Part shown: piece after piece, positions 17,487 through 25,875 of the stretch
Layout: the number at the start of each line of letters is the position of its first letter
How positions within the stretch are numbered: the stretch's first letter is position 1
Source of the DNA: Streptosporangium roseum DSM 43021
GTDB taxonomy: Bacteria; Actinomycetota; Actinomycetes; Streptosporangiales; Streptosporangiaceae
Assembly: GCF_000024865.1 (NCBI RefSeq)
Contig: NC_013595.1
Coordinates: 6,138,001 to 6,202,000 of the forward strand
Length of the DNA: 64,000 bases
Reading direction: 5' to 3'
Program-made: the position numbers and the translations under genes
The notes under the pieces: generated by a model
Database searches by the model: none
The model's input: the letters and a program-made list of their open reading frames with translations, nothing else
What the model was told of the DNA's origin: nothing

Positions 17487-18740
17487 GTGACAACGCTCAG
17501 CCGCCGGAACCTGCTCAAGGCGAGCGCGGGCTTCGTGCCCGCCGTCGCGCTGGGCACCCGTCCCGCCCAGGCCGCGCCCGTACCGGTCGTGACCACCTCG
17601 GGGATCGCCCCGGCGGCGCTGGCCGGGTTCGACAAGGTCATGAAGACCTTCGTCACGGAGCGCAACATCTCCTGCGCGCAGCTCGCGATCGCCAAGAAGG
17701 GCAAGATCCTCCTGGCCCGCGGTTACCGGTACTCGGACGGGTCGCAGGCCATCCCCTCGGTGACCCCGACCTCGCTGTTCCGCATCGCGAGCCTGAGCAA
17801 GCACATCACCGCCACCGCGATCATGCGGTTGGTCCAGGACGGCAAGCTCAGCCTGGCCGCGCCGGTCACCACGCTGCTCGGCCTCTCGGCCGAGGCCGAC
17901 CCCCGCCTCGCGCAGGTCACCGTGCTCCGGCTGATACAGCATCTGGGCGGCTGGGACCGGAACGTGTCCAAGGACTACCTCTACCTGGACCACCAGATCT
18001 CCGCCACGCTGGACGCGCCGCTGCCGATCAGCCAGGAGGACATCATCCGCTATGCCGGCGCCCGGCCCCTCGACTTCGCCCCGGGGGCGCGGATGGCCTA
18101 CAGCAACTACGGCTACATGCTGCTCGGCCGGATCATCGAGAAGGTCTCCGGCACGAGCTACGAGTCCTACGTCAAGCAGAAGCTCCTGGCCCCCGTCGGC
18201 ATCACCCGGATGCGGCTGGGCCGCGTCCTCAGGTCGGAGGCCGCGCTGACCGAGGTCGTCTACTCCTCGCAGTACACCGGCAAGACCGTGACGGACGACT
18301 CGGGCACGGTGGTGCCGACTCCGTACGGCGGCTTCAGCATGGCCAACCGGGGAGCCGGCGGCGGCTGGCTGGCCTCGGCGGTCGACCTGGTGCGGTTCTC
18401 GCGGGTCTTCGACGCCGCCGGGCCGGTGCTCAACGCCGCGTCGATCGGGAGGATGTTCGCCAAACCGGAGATCGGCGTCAACGAGAACGGCTCCTGGTAC
18501 GGGGGCGGCTGGTGGGTGCGCCAGGTGCCGGGCAACCTCAACACCTGGCACGACGGATCGCTGCCGGGCACCTACACCTACCTCGCCCGGCTGCAGAACG
18601 GCTTCACCTACGCGGCCCTGTTCAACCGGCGGGAGGAGGAGGGCACGCTCGACTTCGACGTGCTCAGCCCGCGCATGAACGCCGAGCTCAACAAGGTCAC
18701 CACCTGGCCGACGACCGACCTGACCCCGAAGTACTTCTGA
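17487..18740 (+). CDS. Secreted serine hydrolase, class C beta-lactamase/D-peptidase family
   Basis: A 417-residue member of the beta-lactamase/transpeptidase-like superfamily. A twin-arginine-type signal (SRRNLLKASAGFVPAVALG, AQA cleavage region near residue 30) predicts Tat export. The catalytic SxxK is SLSK (102-105) and the YxN is YSN (205-207); a HDGSLPG segment stands in for the third motif. These enzymes cleave D-amino-acid peptides or esters; true beta-lactamase activity is not implied. GGGGGA lies just before the GTG start. Monocistronic. Confidence 0.88.
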   Translation: MTTLSRRNLLKASAGFVPAVALGTRPAQAAPVPVVTTSGIAPAALAGFDKVMKTFVTERNISCAQLAIAKKGKILLARGYRYSDGSQAIPSVTPTSLFRIASLSKHITATAIMRLVQDGKLSLAAPVTTLLGLSAEADPRLAQVTVLRLIQHLGGWDRNVSKDYLYLDHQISATLDAPLPISQEDIIRYAGARPLDFAPGARMAYSNYGYMLLGRIIEKVSGTSYESYVKQKLLAPVGITRMRLGRVLRSEAALTEVVYSSQYTGKTVTDDSGTVVPTPYGGFSMANRGAGGGWLASAVDLVRFSRVFDAAGPVLNAASIGRMFAKPEIGVNENGSWYGGGWWVRQVPGNLNTWHDGSLPGTYTYLARLQNGFTYAALFNRREEEGTLDFDVLSPRMNAELNKVTTWPTTDLTPKYF

Positions 18741-18759
18741 CCGGGGCCGCCGGCCGGGC

Positions 18760-19686
18760 TCAGGACCCGCCCTCGGCGGCCCCGGCGGCGCGCTCCAGCA
18801 CCTCCAGGACCGTCCCGGTGAGCAGCGCGACCTTGTAGCCGTTCTGGGCCGTCGGGGTGCACCGGGCGGCGGCCCGCGCGGCGGCGCGGTCGAGGGGCTC
18901 ACCGGCGAGCAGCGCCTCCTCGACCTCGGGCAGGCGCAGCGGGGTGCGGGCGACGCCTCCCACGGCCACCGCGGCGCGGGCGATCCCGCCGCCGTCCTGG
19001 GCCAGCCGCGCGACCGCCTCCACCAGCGGCCATTCGGCCTCGGACCTGCCGATCGCACGGTGGTAGGCGGCCCGCTCCCCCGGCACGGGCGGCGGCAGGT
19101 CGATCGCGACGAGGACCTCACCCGGGCCGAGCAGGTGGTCTCGGGCGGGGTCGGAGCCGTCGCCGTACAGGTCGCCGACCGGTGACGGGCCCCTGCCGTG
19201 CACCTCGACGGAGGCCTCGCACGCGAGCAGCGCCATCGCCAGCGACGAGGGATGCGGGGCCACGCACGGGCCGGTATCGATCACCGCGGAGTAGAGGGTG
19301 AGCCCCGCGCGGGCCGGGCAGGAGTCGCCGCCGTTCTGGTGGCAGGAGAAGGCCGGGTTGCGGTAGTACCAGCAGCGGTTGCGCTGGAGCAGGTTGCCGC
19401 CGACGGTGGCCACCGCCCGGATCTGGGGGGTGGCGAGGGCCTGCGCCGTCAGCGCCAGGGCGGGATGGTCGGCGCGGAGCCGTACGTCGCCGGCCAGCTC
19501 CGCGACCGTGGTCAGCGCGCCGATCCGGACGGAGCCGTCCGGCCGCCAGGTGAGGCCGGACAGTCCGGGAAGACCGCGCAGGTCCACGTACGGCCCGGCC
19601 GGGCGGCGGGCCATGAGATCGGTGCCGCCCGCGCGGAACTCGCCCGCGTGCCGGGCGGCCTGGTCGAGATCGGTGAGGACGGTCAA
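18760..19686 (-). CDS. FAD-binding subunit of a xanthine-dehydrogenase-family enzyme (PaoB/YagS-like)
   Basis: A 308-residue FAD subunit (CoxM/XdhB fold). The FAD motif appears as FRAGGTDL and ATVGGNLLQRNRCWYY. Cysteines in NRCWYY, FSCHQNGG, SCPARAG and TGPCVAPH match the extra [4Fe-4S] site of PaoB-type subunits. It passes electrons from the Mo centre to an acceptor. The start is a TTG (19686) that sits inside a tandem duplication spanning the junction with the upstream gene. It is the downstream gene of the TetR-controlled operon. Confidence 0.88.
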   Translation of the reverse strand: MTVLTDLDQAARHAGEFRAGGTDLMARRPAGPYVDLRGLPGLSGLTWRPDGSVRIGALTTVAELAGDVRLRADHPALALTAQALATPQIRAVATVGGNLLQRNRCWYYRNPAFSCHQNGGDSCPARAGLTLYSAVIDTGPCVAPHPSSLAMALLACEASVEVHGRGPSPVGDLYGDGSDPARDHLLGPGEVLVAIDLPPPVPGERAAYHRAIGRSEAEWPLVEAVARLAQDGGGIARAAVAVGGVARTPLRLPEVEEALLAGEPLDRAAARAAARCTPTAQNGYKVALLTGTVLEVLERAAGAAEGGS

Positions 19687-19814
19687 CGGGTGATCCCTTC
19701 GAGAAGCCGGTCAGGCCGGATGGGCAGATCACGAGGGCTCCGGCCGGGGCCGGTGAGAGCGGTCAACCTCTGATCCCCTCAAGGAGCCGGTCAGGCCGGA
19801 TGGGCAGGTCGCGG
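19671..19814. repeat. 80-bp-period tandem duplication across a gene junction
   Basis: Segment 19671-19734 matches 19751-19814 at 53 of 64 positions with no gaps; weaker similarity continues to about 19745/19825. Each copy carries the 3' end of the molybdenum-subunit gene and the 5' end of the FAD-subunit gene. The intergenic copy still reads RDLPIRPDRLLEGI before a stop, matching the real C-terminus. Confidence 0.75.
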
Positions 19815-22276
19815 GGGCGCCAGCCGGTGGCGTTGTGGACGGCGTTGCCCACCGAGGCGGCCACGCCGATCGTGGAGACCTCGCCCACCCCGACGCCGCC
19901 GCCGTTGACGTGGTCCCACCCGTCCTGGTGGAAGTGGACGACCATCTCGGGGGTGTCCCCGATGCCGGGGATCCGGTAGTCCTCCAGGTTCGTGGTCAGC
20001 ACGGCACCCGTCACCGGGTCGACGTGCCGCTCCTCGTGCAGCGCGTAGCCGATGCCCTGGACGATGCCGCCCTCGCACTGACCGCGCGCCAGCCGCTCGG
20101 TGTAGATGTGGCCGACCGCGATCCCGGCCCACACCCGCAGCGGCCTGATCACGCCCAGGCGGGTGTCGACCTCGACCTCGGTGACGTGGACGGCGCCGCT
20201 GAACCCGCGGCCCAGCGCCATGCCGGCGACCGCGACGGGGGTGATGTAGCCGCGCCGGTCGCCGCGCCGCCTGCCGACGACCCTGCGGCCGTCGGCGAGG
20301 CCCTGGGCCCGCAGGCGCCGGGCGGCGTCCCGCGCGGCCGGGGCCACCGAGGTCGTGGTGCGGCTGCCGATGGAGGGCGGGCCGTGGACGGTGCCGGTCC
20401 TGCCGATCTCCACGCGGATCCGCTCGGGGGGCAGGCCGAGCTCCTCGCCCAGGACCTCGGCGATGACCGTGCGGGTGCCGGTCCCGATGTCCTGGACGGT
20501 GGTGCGGGCGACGACCACGTCCCCTCGCACCTCCAGCTCCACCTCGGTCGCGGGGTCGAGCATGTAGGCCCAGTTGGCGGCGGCCACCCCGACGCCCCGG
20601 CGGAACCTGCCCGTCTGCGAGCCGGTCGCCGGCCGGTCGAGCCAGACGGGCAGTCCGGCGACCCAGTCGTAGAGCGCGTGCCGCTTGCGGTTGCCGTCCC
20701 AGCGGCGGCGCAGCGCGACGGGGTCCTCGCCGAGGCGGTGGGCCGCCTCGTCGACGGCCTGCTCCAGCGCCCAGAGCATGGGCGGCGCCCCGGGGCCGCG
20801 GAACGGCGTGCCGGGCGGCTCGTTGGTGACGACGTCGGAATCGCGGAGCAGCCGGGGCGCCGTGCCGTACATCAGGCGGGCGAACACCGCGACGGCCGAC
20901 CCGACCGCCACCCCTCCGCGCCCGCGGACGTCCACGGCGAGGGCGGCGAGATCACCCCTGGCATCGGTGAGCAGGGCGATGTCGGTGCGGGTCCCGGGCC
21001 GGTTGCCCGCGTCGGTGAGCTCCTCGGCGCGGCTCAGCACCACGCGCACCGGCGCGCCGCAGACCCGGGCGAGCTCGACCGCCGCGACCGCCTCCGCGGT
21101 GATCCCGGCCTTGGCCCCGAAGCCGCCGCCGACGTGGTCGGTGACGACGTGGACCCGGTCCACGGTGAGGTCCCAGCGCTTGGCGGCCTGCTCGGCGGCC
21201 AGGCCCACCGTCTGGGTGGACAGGTGCAGGTGGAGGTCTCCCCGGTCGTCCCAGCGGGCCACGCACGCGTGCGGCTCCAGCGGCGTGTGGACCTGCACCG
21301 CGGTGGTGAACGTCCCGGTCACCAGGAGCGGGTCCGCGCGGCGCCGCGCGGCCTCGATCCGGCGCCGCGCGGTACGGCTGCGCCGGCTCGCCATGGTGAA
21401 GGGGCCTTTGACGTTGCCGTTCCAGCCGCCCGGCAGGTTCAGCCCCTCGCTGGAGCTGGGGGCGTGCCTCCTGCTCGACTCGTCGTAGACGGGCGGGGCG
21501 CCGGGCGCGTCGTCGAGCGCGGCGGGGATCGGGTCGTAGACGATCCGCGCGCCTTCCGCGAGGGCCAGGGCCTGGCCGCGGGTGGGGGCCGCGACGGCGG
21601 CGACGGGCTGGCCCGCGTAGCGGACGACCCGGTCGGGCGGGAGCAGGTCGACCGTGTGCGCGCCGTCCACCTTCACCTCGACGACCCGGGCGTGCGCCCT
21701 CGCGGAGCGGATGATCACGCCCTCGAACTGGCCGTCCAGGCGGACGTCGGTGGTGTAGCGGGCCCGGCCGGTGACCTTGTCCATCGCCTCCACCCGCGCG
21801 GGCGCCCCGGCGCCGTCGTCGTGCTCGCCGCGGCAGGCGGCCGCGACCGCCGCGTAGATGCCCGCGTACGCCCCGCAGCGGCACAGGTGACCGGCCAGGG
21901 CGGCGGCGATGCGCTCGCGCGGCGGCGTGGTGTCGCCGTGCTCGTCTCGCCAGCGGTCCACGAACGCGGCGGCCTCCACCACGAATCCCGGCGTGCAGTA
22001 GCCGCACTGCATGCCGTCGTGGACCGCGAACGCCCGCTGGACGGGATGGTCCAGCCCCTCGGCGGTGGTGACCTGCCGCCCCTCCACCGCCGCGGCCGGC
22101 AGCAGGCAGCTCGCCTGCGGCGTGCCGTCCACCATGACCGTGCAGGCGCCGCAGACCCCCGTACGGCAGGCGGCCTTGGCCCCGGTGAGGCCGAGCCCGT
22201 CACGCAGGACGTCCACGGTCGCGTCGTCCCGGCCGGCGTCCAGCAGGACGGGGACACCGTTCAGCATGATCTTCAT
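19763..22276 (-). CDS. Fused [2Fe-2S] plus molybdenum-cofactor subunit, xanthine dehydrogenase family
   Basis: An 837-residue protein joining two subunits that are usually separate. Residues 1-155 are the 2Fe-2S domain (CRTGVCGACTVMVDG, MQCGYCTPGFVVE and HLCRCGAY hold the eight cysteines). The Mo-binding subunit follows from about 160 (KVTGRARYTTDV, HVGGGFGAKAG, FRGPGAPPMLWALEQAVDE) and ends with the catalytic glutamate in GGVGVGEVST. The Mo subunit is somewhat shorter than stand-alone homologues. The family hydroxylates aldehydes, purines or other heterocycles. The downstream FAD subunit completes the enzyme. Confidence 0.9.
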   Translation of the reverse strand: MKIMLNGVPVLLDAGRDDATVDVLRDGLGLTGAKAACRTGVCGACTVMVDGTPQASCLLPAAAVEGRQVTTAEGLDHPVQRAFAVHDGMQCGYCTPGFVVEAAAFVDRWRDEHGDTTPPRERIAAALAGHLCRCGAYAGIYAAVAAACRGEHDDGAGAPARVEAMDKVTGRARYTTDVRLDGQFEGVIIRSARAHARVVEVKVDGAHTVDLLPPDRVVRYAGQPVAAVAAPTRGQALALAEGARIVYDPIPAALDDAPGAPPVYDESSRRHAPSSSEGLNLPGGWNGNVKGPFTMASRRSRTARRRIEAARRRADPLLVTGTFTTAVQVHTPLEPHACVARWDDRGDLHLHLSTQTVGLAAEQAAKRWDLTVDRVHVVTDHVGGGFGAKAGITAEAVAAVELARVCGAPVRVVLSRAEELTDAGNRPGTRTDIALLTDARGDLAALAVDVRGRGGVAVGSAVAVFARLMYGTAPRLLRDSDVVTNEPPGTPFRGPGAPPMLWALEQAVDEAAHRLGEDPVALRRRWDGNRKRHALYDWVAGLPVWLDRPATGSQTGRFRRGVGVAAANWAYMLDPATEVELEVRGDVVVARTTVQDIGTGTRTVIAEVLGEELGLPPERIRVEIGRTGTVHGPPSIGSRTTTSVAPAARDAARRLRAQGLADGRRVVGRRRGDRRGYITPVAVAGMALGRGFSGAVHVTEVEVDTRLGVIRPLRVWAGIAVGHIYTERLARGQCEGGIVQGIGYALHEERHVDPVTGAVLTTNLEDYRIPGIGDTPEMVVHFHQDGWDHVNGGGVGVGEVSTIGVAASVGNAVHNATGWRPRDLPIRPDRLLEGIRG

Positions 22277-22284
22277 GACACTCC

Positions 22285-22343
22285 TGTTGACGTCGTCAAC
22301 ATCATGCCGCCAGTCTCAGCTTCCGTGTTGACGTTGTCAACAC
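22285..22343. promoter_or_regulatory. Two TetR operators between divergent genes
   Basis: TGTTGACGTCGTCAACA (22285-22301) is a perfect 17-bp palindrome. GTGTTGACGTTGTCAACAC (22325-22343) has perfect 8-bp arms around 3 bp. They are ~41 bp apart, in the only gap between the oxidoreductase operon and the tetR gene, so both promoters are probably repressed together. Confidence 0.75.
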
Positions 22344-22359
22344 AGGAGGGTGTGAGAAA

Positions 22360-22902
22360 GTGGGCGACGTGGTGGACGACACCAGGACCCGGCTGGTCGA
22401 GAGCGCGCTGCGCCTGTTGCGCGAGGAGGGCCTCGACGCGGTGACGCTGCGCGCGGTCGGCGACCTGACCGGCCTGTCGCGGATGGCCCCCTACCGGCAC
22501 TTCGCCGACAAGACCGCGCTGCTCGCCGCGCTCGCGGTCCGGGTCATCGTCGATCTGAGCGCGCACGTCGCCGGAGCGGTCCTGGAGGGAGCCGACCGCC
22601 GGGAGCGGCTGCGGGCCTTCTACACCAGCTACGTCGAGTACGCCATGGAGCACCGCAACGAATACCGGCTCGTGTTCGCCTCGGAGTTCCTCATCGGCCA
22701 CCACCCGGAGCTGGAGAGGGCGATCGACGACGTGATGACCGCACTCGGCCTGAAGACCTCCGGCGGCCAGGCCGCCTCCAAGGCGGGGGCGATGGCCCTG
22801 CTGTCCACCGCCCACGGCCTCGCCGAGCTCGCCACGGCCGGGCACTTCGCCCAGAAGGGGATCAGCTACGAGGATGTCATCGACGTGCTCGTGGCGCCCT
22901 GA
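22360..22902 (+). CDS. TetR-family repressor of the Mo-oxidoreductase operon
   Basis: A 180-residue TetR regulator. Its helix-turn-helix is VTLRAVGDLTGLSRMAPYRHF (~27-47) and its C-terminal ligand domain has YTSYVEYAMEHRNEYRLVF, as in TetR_C_13/WHG proteins. GGAGGG precedes the GTG start by about 9 bases. Divergent transcription and the palindrome pair make it the likely local repressor of the xanthine-dehydrogenase-like operon, with its substrate as possible inducer. Confidence 0.9.
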   Translation: MGDVVDDTRTRLVESALRLLREEGLDAVTLRAVGDLTGLSRMAPYRHFADKTALLAALAVRVIVDLSAHVAGAVLEGADRRERLRAFYTSYVEYAMEHRNEYRLVFASEFLIGHHPELERAIDDVMTALGLKTSGGQAASKAGAMALLSTAHGLAELATAGHFAQKGISYEDVIDVLVAP

Positions 22903-22956
22903 GCGCCGGGACCGGTCGTCCTCGCGGCGCTCTCCCGGGACCGTCCGGCCGGGCGT

Positions 22957-23643
22957 TCAGTCGAGGCGGACACCGAGCTCGTCGAGCCGGTTACGCATGT
23001 CCGCCGGATCGGCGTAGACGCGGAAGGCGCCGGAGCGTTCGAGCTCGTCCCTGCCGTAGCCGCCGGACAGCAGGCCGATCCCCAGGGCTCCGGCCCGGCG
23101 GGCGGCCAGCAGGTCCCAGACGCTGTCGCCGACGACCATGGCGTACCTCGGGTCGACGTCGAGCAATGCCGCCCCGGCGAGGAAGAGGTCGGGGTCGGGC
23201 TTGGCCCGCCGTACCAGGTCGCGGGTGACCATCGGGGTGTCCTCGGGCAGCCCCAGCATACCGAGCGCCGGCCTGGCGGTCCTGGCGTAGCCGCTCGTGG
23301 CGATCGCCCACGGCACGCCGCGGCCGGTCAGCTCGGCGAGCAGGTCGGCCGCGCCCGGCAGCGGGCGCACCGAGTCGAGCTGCTCGGTGTAGGCGTCCGC
23401 GTGGGCCTGCTGCAGCTCGTCGATCTGACTCCTGGTCAGCGACAGGCCGGTCTCGCGCAGCAGGGCGCTGACGAACAGGCCGCCGCTCATCCCGATGCGC
23501 CGGTGGATGCGCCATACCGACAGGTCGATGCCGAGGCGCGACAGCGCGCTGCGCCAGGCGATGACGTGCTGGTAGACGCTGTCGATCAGGGTTCCGTCCA
23601 GGTCGAACAGGAACGCGGGCCCGGGCAGTTCTGGGTAGTCCAT
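22957..23643 (-). CDS. HAD-superfamily phosphatase
   Basis: A 228-residue HAD hydrolase, phosphoglycolate-phosphatase/beta-phosphoglucomutase-like. Motif I FLFDLDGTLIDS gives the nucleophile and general acid Asp, motif II is AIATSG, motif III Lys is in RAKPDPDLF, and motif IV is VVGDSVWDLL. A helical cap lies between motifs I and II. It removes phosphate from a small sugar phosphate or similar metabolite; substrate unknown. Monocistronic, convergent with tetR. Confidence 0.87.
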   Translation of the reverse strand: MDYPELPGPAFLFDLDGTLIDSVYQHVIAWRSALSRLGIDLSVWRIHRRIGMSGGLFVSALLRETGLSLTRSQIDELQQAHADAYTEQLDSVRPLPGAADLLAELTGRGVPWAIATSGYARTARPALGMLGLPEDTPMVTRDLVRRAKPDPDLFLAGAALLDVDPRYAMVVGDSVWDLLAARRAGALGIGLLSGGYGRDELERSGAFRVYADPADMRNRLDELGVRLD

Positions 23644-23775
23644 CGCTCCATTGTCGGCGTGCCCGCGGCCGGAGCGGCGGACGGGGTCCCGCCGGGCGAC
23701 GTCTCACCGGCCCGGGACCGCGAAGTCCTCGCGGGTCACGTCGGCGGGCCGTCGGCGGGAGGCCGCCGGGAAGAC

Positions 23776-23804
23776 TTGTCACCTCAGGGGCGCTTAACTA
23801 CCGT
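23776..23804 (+). promoter_or_regulatory. Leaderless promoter of the HxlR gene
   Basis: TTGTCA (23776-23781) and TACCGT (23799-23804) are exactly 17 bp apart, and the -10 ends seven bases before the GTG start. Transcription should begin at or next to the start codon. Confidence 0.6.
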
Positions 23805-23811
23805 CTGAACG

Positions 23812-24192
23812 GTGACCAAGCCACTCGATCCCCAGATGTTCGACCCGGCCTGCCCGTCCAGCATCACGCCGATCCGGATCGGCGACAAATGGACCGCCAT
23901 GATCGTCATCTGCCTCGAAGACGGCCCCCGGCGCTTCTCCGAGCTTCTCGTGCCGCTGCACAACATCACACCGAAGGTGCTCACCGAGACGCTCCGGGCG
24001 CTCGAACGGGACGGAATGGTCACCCGCACCGCCTACCCGGAGATCCCGCCACGGGTGGAGTACGCGCTCACCCCCCTCGGCCGCAGCCTTCTCGACCTGG
24101 TCGACGCCTGCCGGACGTGGGGGGACAAGCATCTTTCCCAGCTCATCGAGGCCCGCGACGCCTACTGGCAGCGCGTGGATTCCGGCCGGTAA
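23812..24192 (+). CDS. HxlR-family transcriptional regulator
   Basis: A 126-residue winged-helix protein. It has the HxlR hallmarks: an N-terminal Cys (DPACPSSITPIRIGDKW), FSELLVPLHNITPKVLTETL as recognition helix and RTAYPEIPPRVEYALTPLG as wing. Family members often sense redox or electrophiles through the cysteine. The GTG start is leaderless. It faces the oxidoreductase-like gene tail to tail, so its target is uncertain; it may act elsewhere. Confidence 0.87.
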   Translation: MTKPLDPQMFDPACPSSITPIRIGDKWTAMIVICLEDGPRRFSELLVPLHNITPKVLTETLRALERDGMVTRTAYPEIPPRVEYALTPLGRSLLDLVDACRTWGDKHLSQLIEARDAYWQRVDSGR

Positions 24193-24267
24193 GGGAGAGG
24201 ACCTCAAGGTCCCCGGCCGCGTCACCGGCGACGATCGGCATCCTGGCCCTCTGCGACCCCTCCGCGA

Positions 24268-25815
24268 TCAGGTGGCGACGGTGTCCCTCGGATCGCGCCG
24301 GGGCGGGGTGGACGGGTCGGCCCCGGAAATGCCTCCCGTGGCGGGGGCCGGGGTGGGGGACGTGTCGCCGCGCTCGGCTGCCGCCGCGACGTTGCGCGTC
24401 ATCCGGCCGAAGATCAGGGTGTGGAAGGGCGAGATCGACCACCAGTAGAGGTGGCCGGCCAGGCCCCGGGGGTGGAAGATCGCGCGCTGGCCGTACACCG
24501 TCCGGCCCCGGTGCCGGTGCACGCTCAGCTCCAGCCAGGCCAGGCCGGGCAGGCGCATCTCGGCACGGAGCCGGAGCAGGCGGCCGGGCTCGACCTCCTC
24601 GACCCGCCAGAAGTCGACCGCGTCGCCCACGCGGAGCCTGCGCGGATCGCGGCGTCCGCGGCGCAGCCCCACGCCGCCGACGAGGCGGTCGAGAAGGCCC
24701 CGGGCGCGCCAGGCGACGGGCAGGGAGTACCAGCCCCTCTCGCCGCCGATCGACTCGATCACCGCCCAGAGGGCCTGGGGGGACGCGTCGACGCGGCGGG
24801 CCCGCCTGTCGACGTAGAGGCTGCCGCCTGCCCAGTCGGGGTCGGTGGGCAGCGGGTCGCTCGGCGCCCCCGGCGTCGAGGCCGAGGACCAGCGGGTGAC
24901 GACCTTCGCCTCCCTGATCCGCCGCAGGGCCAGCGCGACGGCCTCCCTGAGCCCGATCAGGCCGCCGGGCGGGTCGGGGACGTAGCCGGCGATGTCGTGC
25001 TCGCGGCAGACGGCCTCGTTGCGCAGCGACTCCACCAGCGGGCGGGCGATGCCCGCGGGGACGGGGGTGACCAGCCCCACCCAGTGGCTCGACAGGCCGG
25101 GACTGAGCATCGGGACCGGGATGATCACCCGTCGGGGCAGCCCGGCGACCTCGGTGTAGACGCGCATCATGTCCGCGTAGGTGAGCACGTCCGGGCCGCC
25201 GATGTCGAAGGAGCGGTTCACCTCGCCCTCGATGGCCGCCCAGCTCACGAGGTAGCGCAGGACGTCGCGGATCGCGATGGGCTGCGTCCTGGTCCGCACC
25301 CACCGCGGCGTCGTCATCACCGGCAGCCGCTCGGTGAGGTAGCGCAGCATCTCGAAGGAGGCCGAGCCCGATCCGATGATGACGGCCGCCCGCAGCACCA
25401 CGGCCGGGACCCCGGAACGCAGGAAGATCTCCCCCACCTCGGCGCGGGAGCGCATGTGGGGCGAGAGCTCCTCGTCGGGCGCGAGACCACCGAGGTAGAC
25501 GACGCGGCGCACTCCCGCCTCCCGGGCCGCGGCGGCGAAGGTGGCGGCCGCGTGCCGGTCGGCGGCGGCGAAGTCCGCTCCCCCACCCATGGTGTGGATG
25601 AGGTAGTAGGCCACCTCGACGCCGTCGAGCGCCTTCCCCGTCCGGACGGCGTCGGCCGCGTCGGCCTCGGCGATCTCCACGCGGGACGCCCACGGCTGGT
25701 CGCGCAGCCGGCCGGCCGAGCGGACCATGCACCGCACGTCGTATCCGGCGTCGAGCAGTTCGGGCACGAGCCGCCCGCCGATGTATCCCGTCGCTCCGGT
25801 CACGAGGCATCTCAT
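24268..25815 (-). CDS. NAD(P)-binding epimerase-like protein fused to a DUF2867 domain
   Basis: A 515-residue, two-domain protein. Residues 1-~300 are an atypical SDR/NmrA fold starting with LVTGATGYIGG and YYLIHTMGGG, with the FDIGGPDVLTY segment seen in nucleoside-sugar-epimerase-like proteins. Residues ~330-480 (VDASPQALWAVIESIGGERG through ELSVHRHRG and GLAGHLYWWSISPFH) match DUF2867, an SRPBCC-like domain. The last 30 residues are Pro/Thr/Asp-rich. This fusion is common in actinobacteria, but the reaction is not established. Monocistronic. Confidence 0.85.
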   Translation of the reverse strand: MRCLVTGATGYIGGRLVPELLDAGYDVRCMVRSAGRLRDQPWASRVEIAEADAADAVRTGKALDGVEVAYYLIHTMGGGADFAAADRHAAATFAAAAREAGVRRVVYLGGLAPDEELSPHMRSRAEVGEIFLRSGVPAVVLRAAVIIGSGSASFEMLRYLTERLPVMTTPRWVRTRTQPIAIRDVLRYLVSWAAIEGEVNRSFDIGGPDVLTYADMMRVYTEVAGLPRRVIIPVPMLSPGLSSHWVGLVTPVPAGIARPLVESLRNEAVCREHDIAGYVPDPPGGLIGLREAVALALRRIREAKVVTRWSSASTPGAPSDPLPTDPDWAGGSLYVDRRARRVDASPQALWAVIESIGGERGWYSLPVAWRARGLLDRLVGGVGLRRGRRDPRRLRVGDAVDFWRVEEVEPGRLLRLRAEMRLPGLAWLELSVHRHRGRTVYGQRAIFHPRGLAGHLYWWSISPFHTLIFGRMTRNVAAAAERGDTSPTPAPATGGISGADPSTPPRRDPRDTVAT

Positions 25816-25875
25816 CTGACTATTTTCGTACGGCGGGCCGGGACGGTTGCCGGCTGGGCCGTTTTGCGGCTGCTC

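Noticed and set aside
19835..22444. An 869-codon frame antisense to the molybdoenzyme gene
   Set aside because: No motifs; it is a shadow of the fused enzyme and runs through the operator region into tetR.
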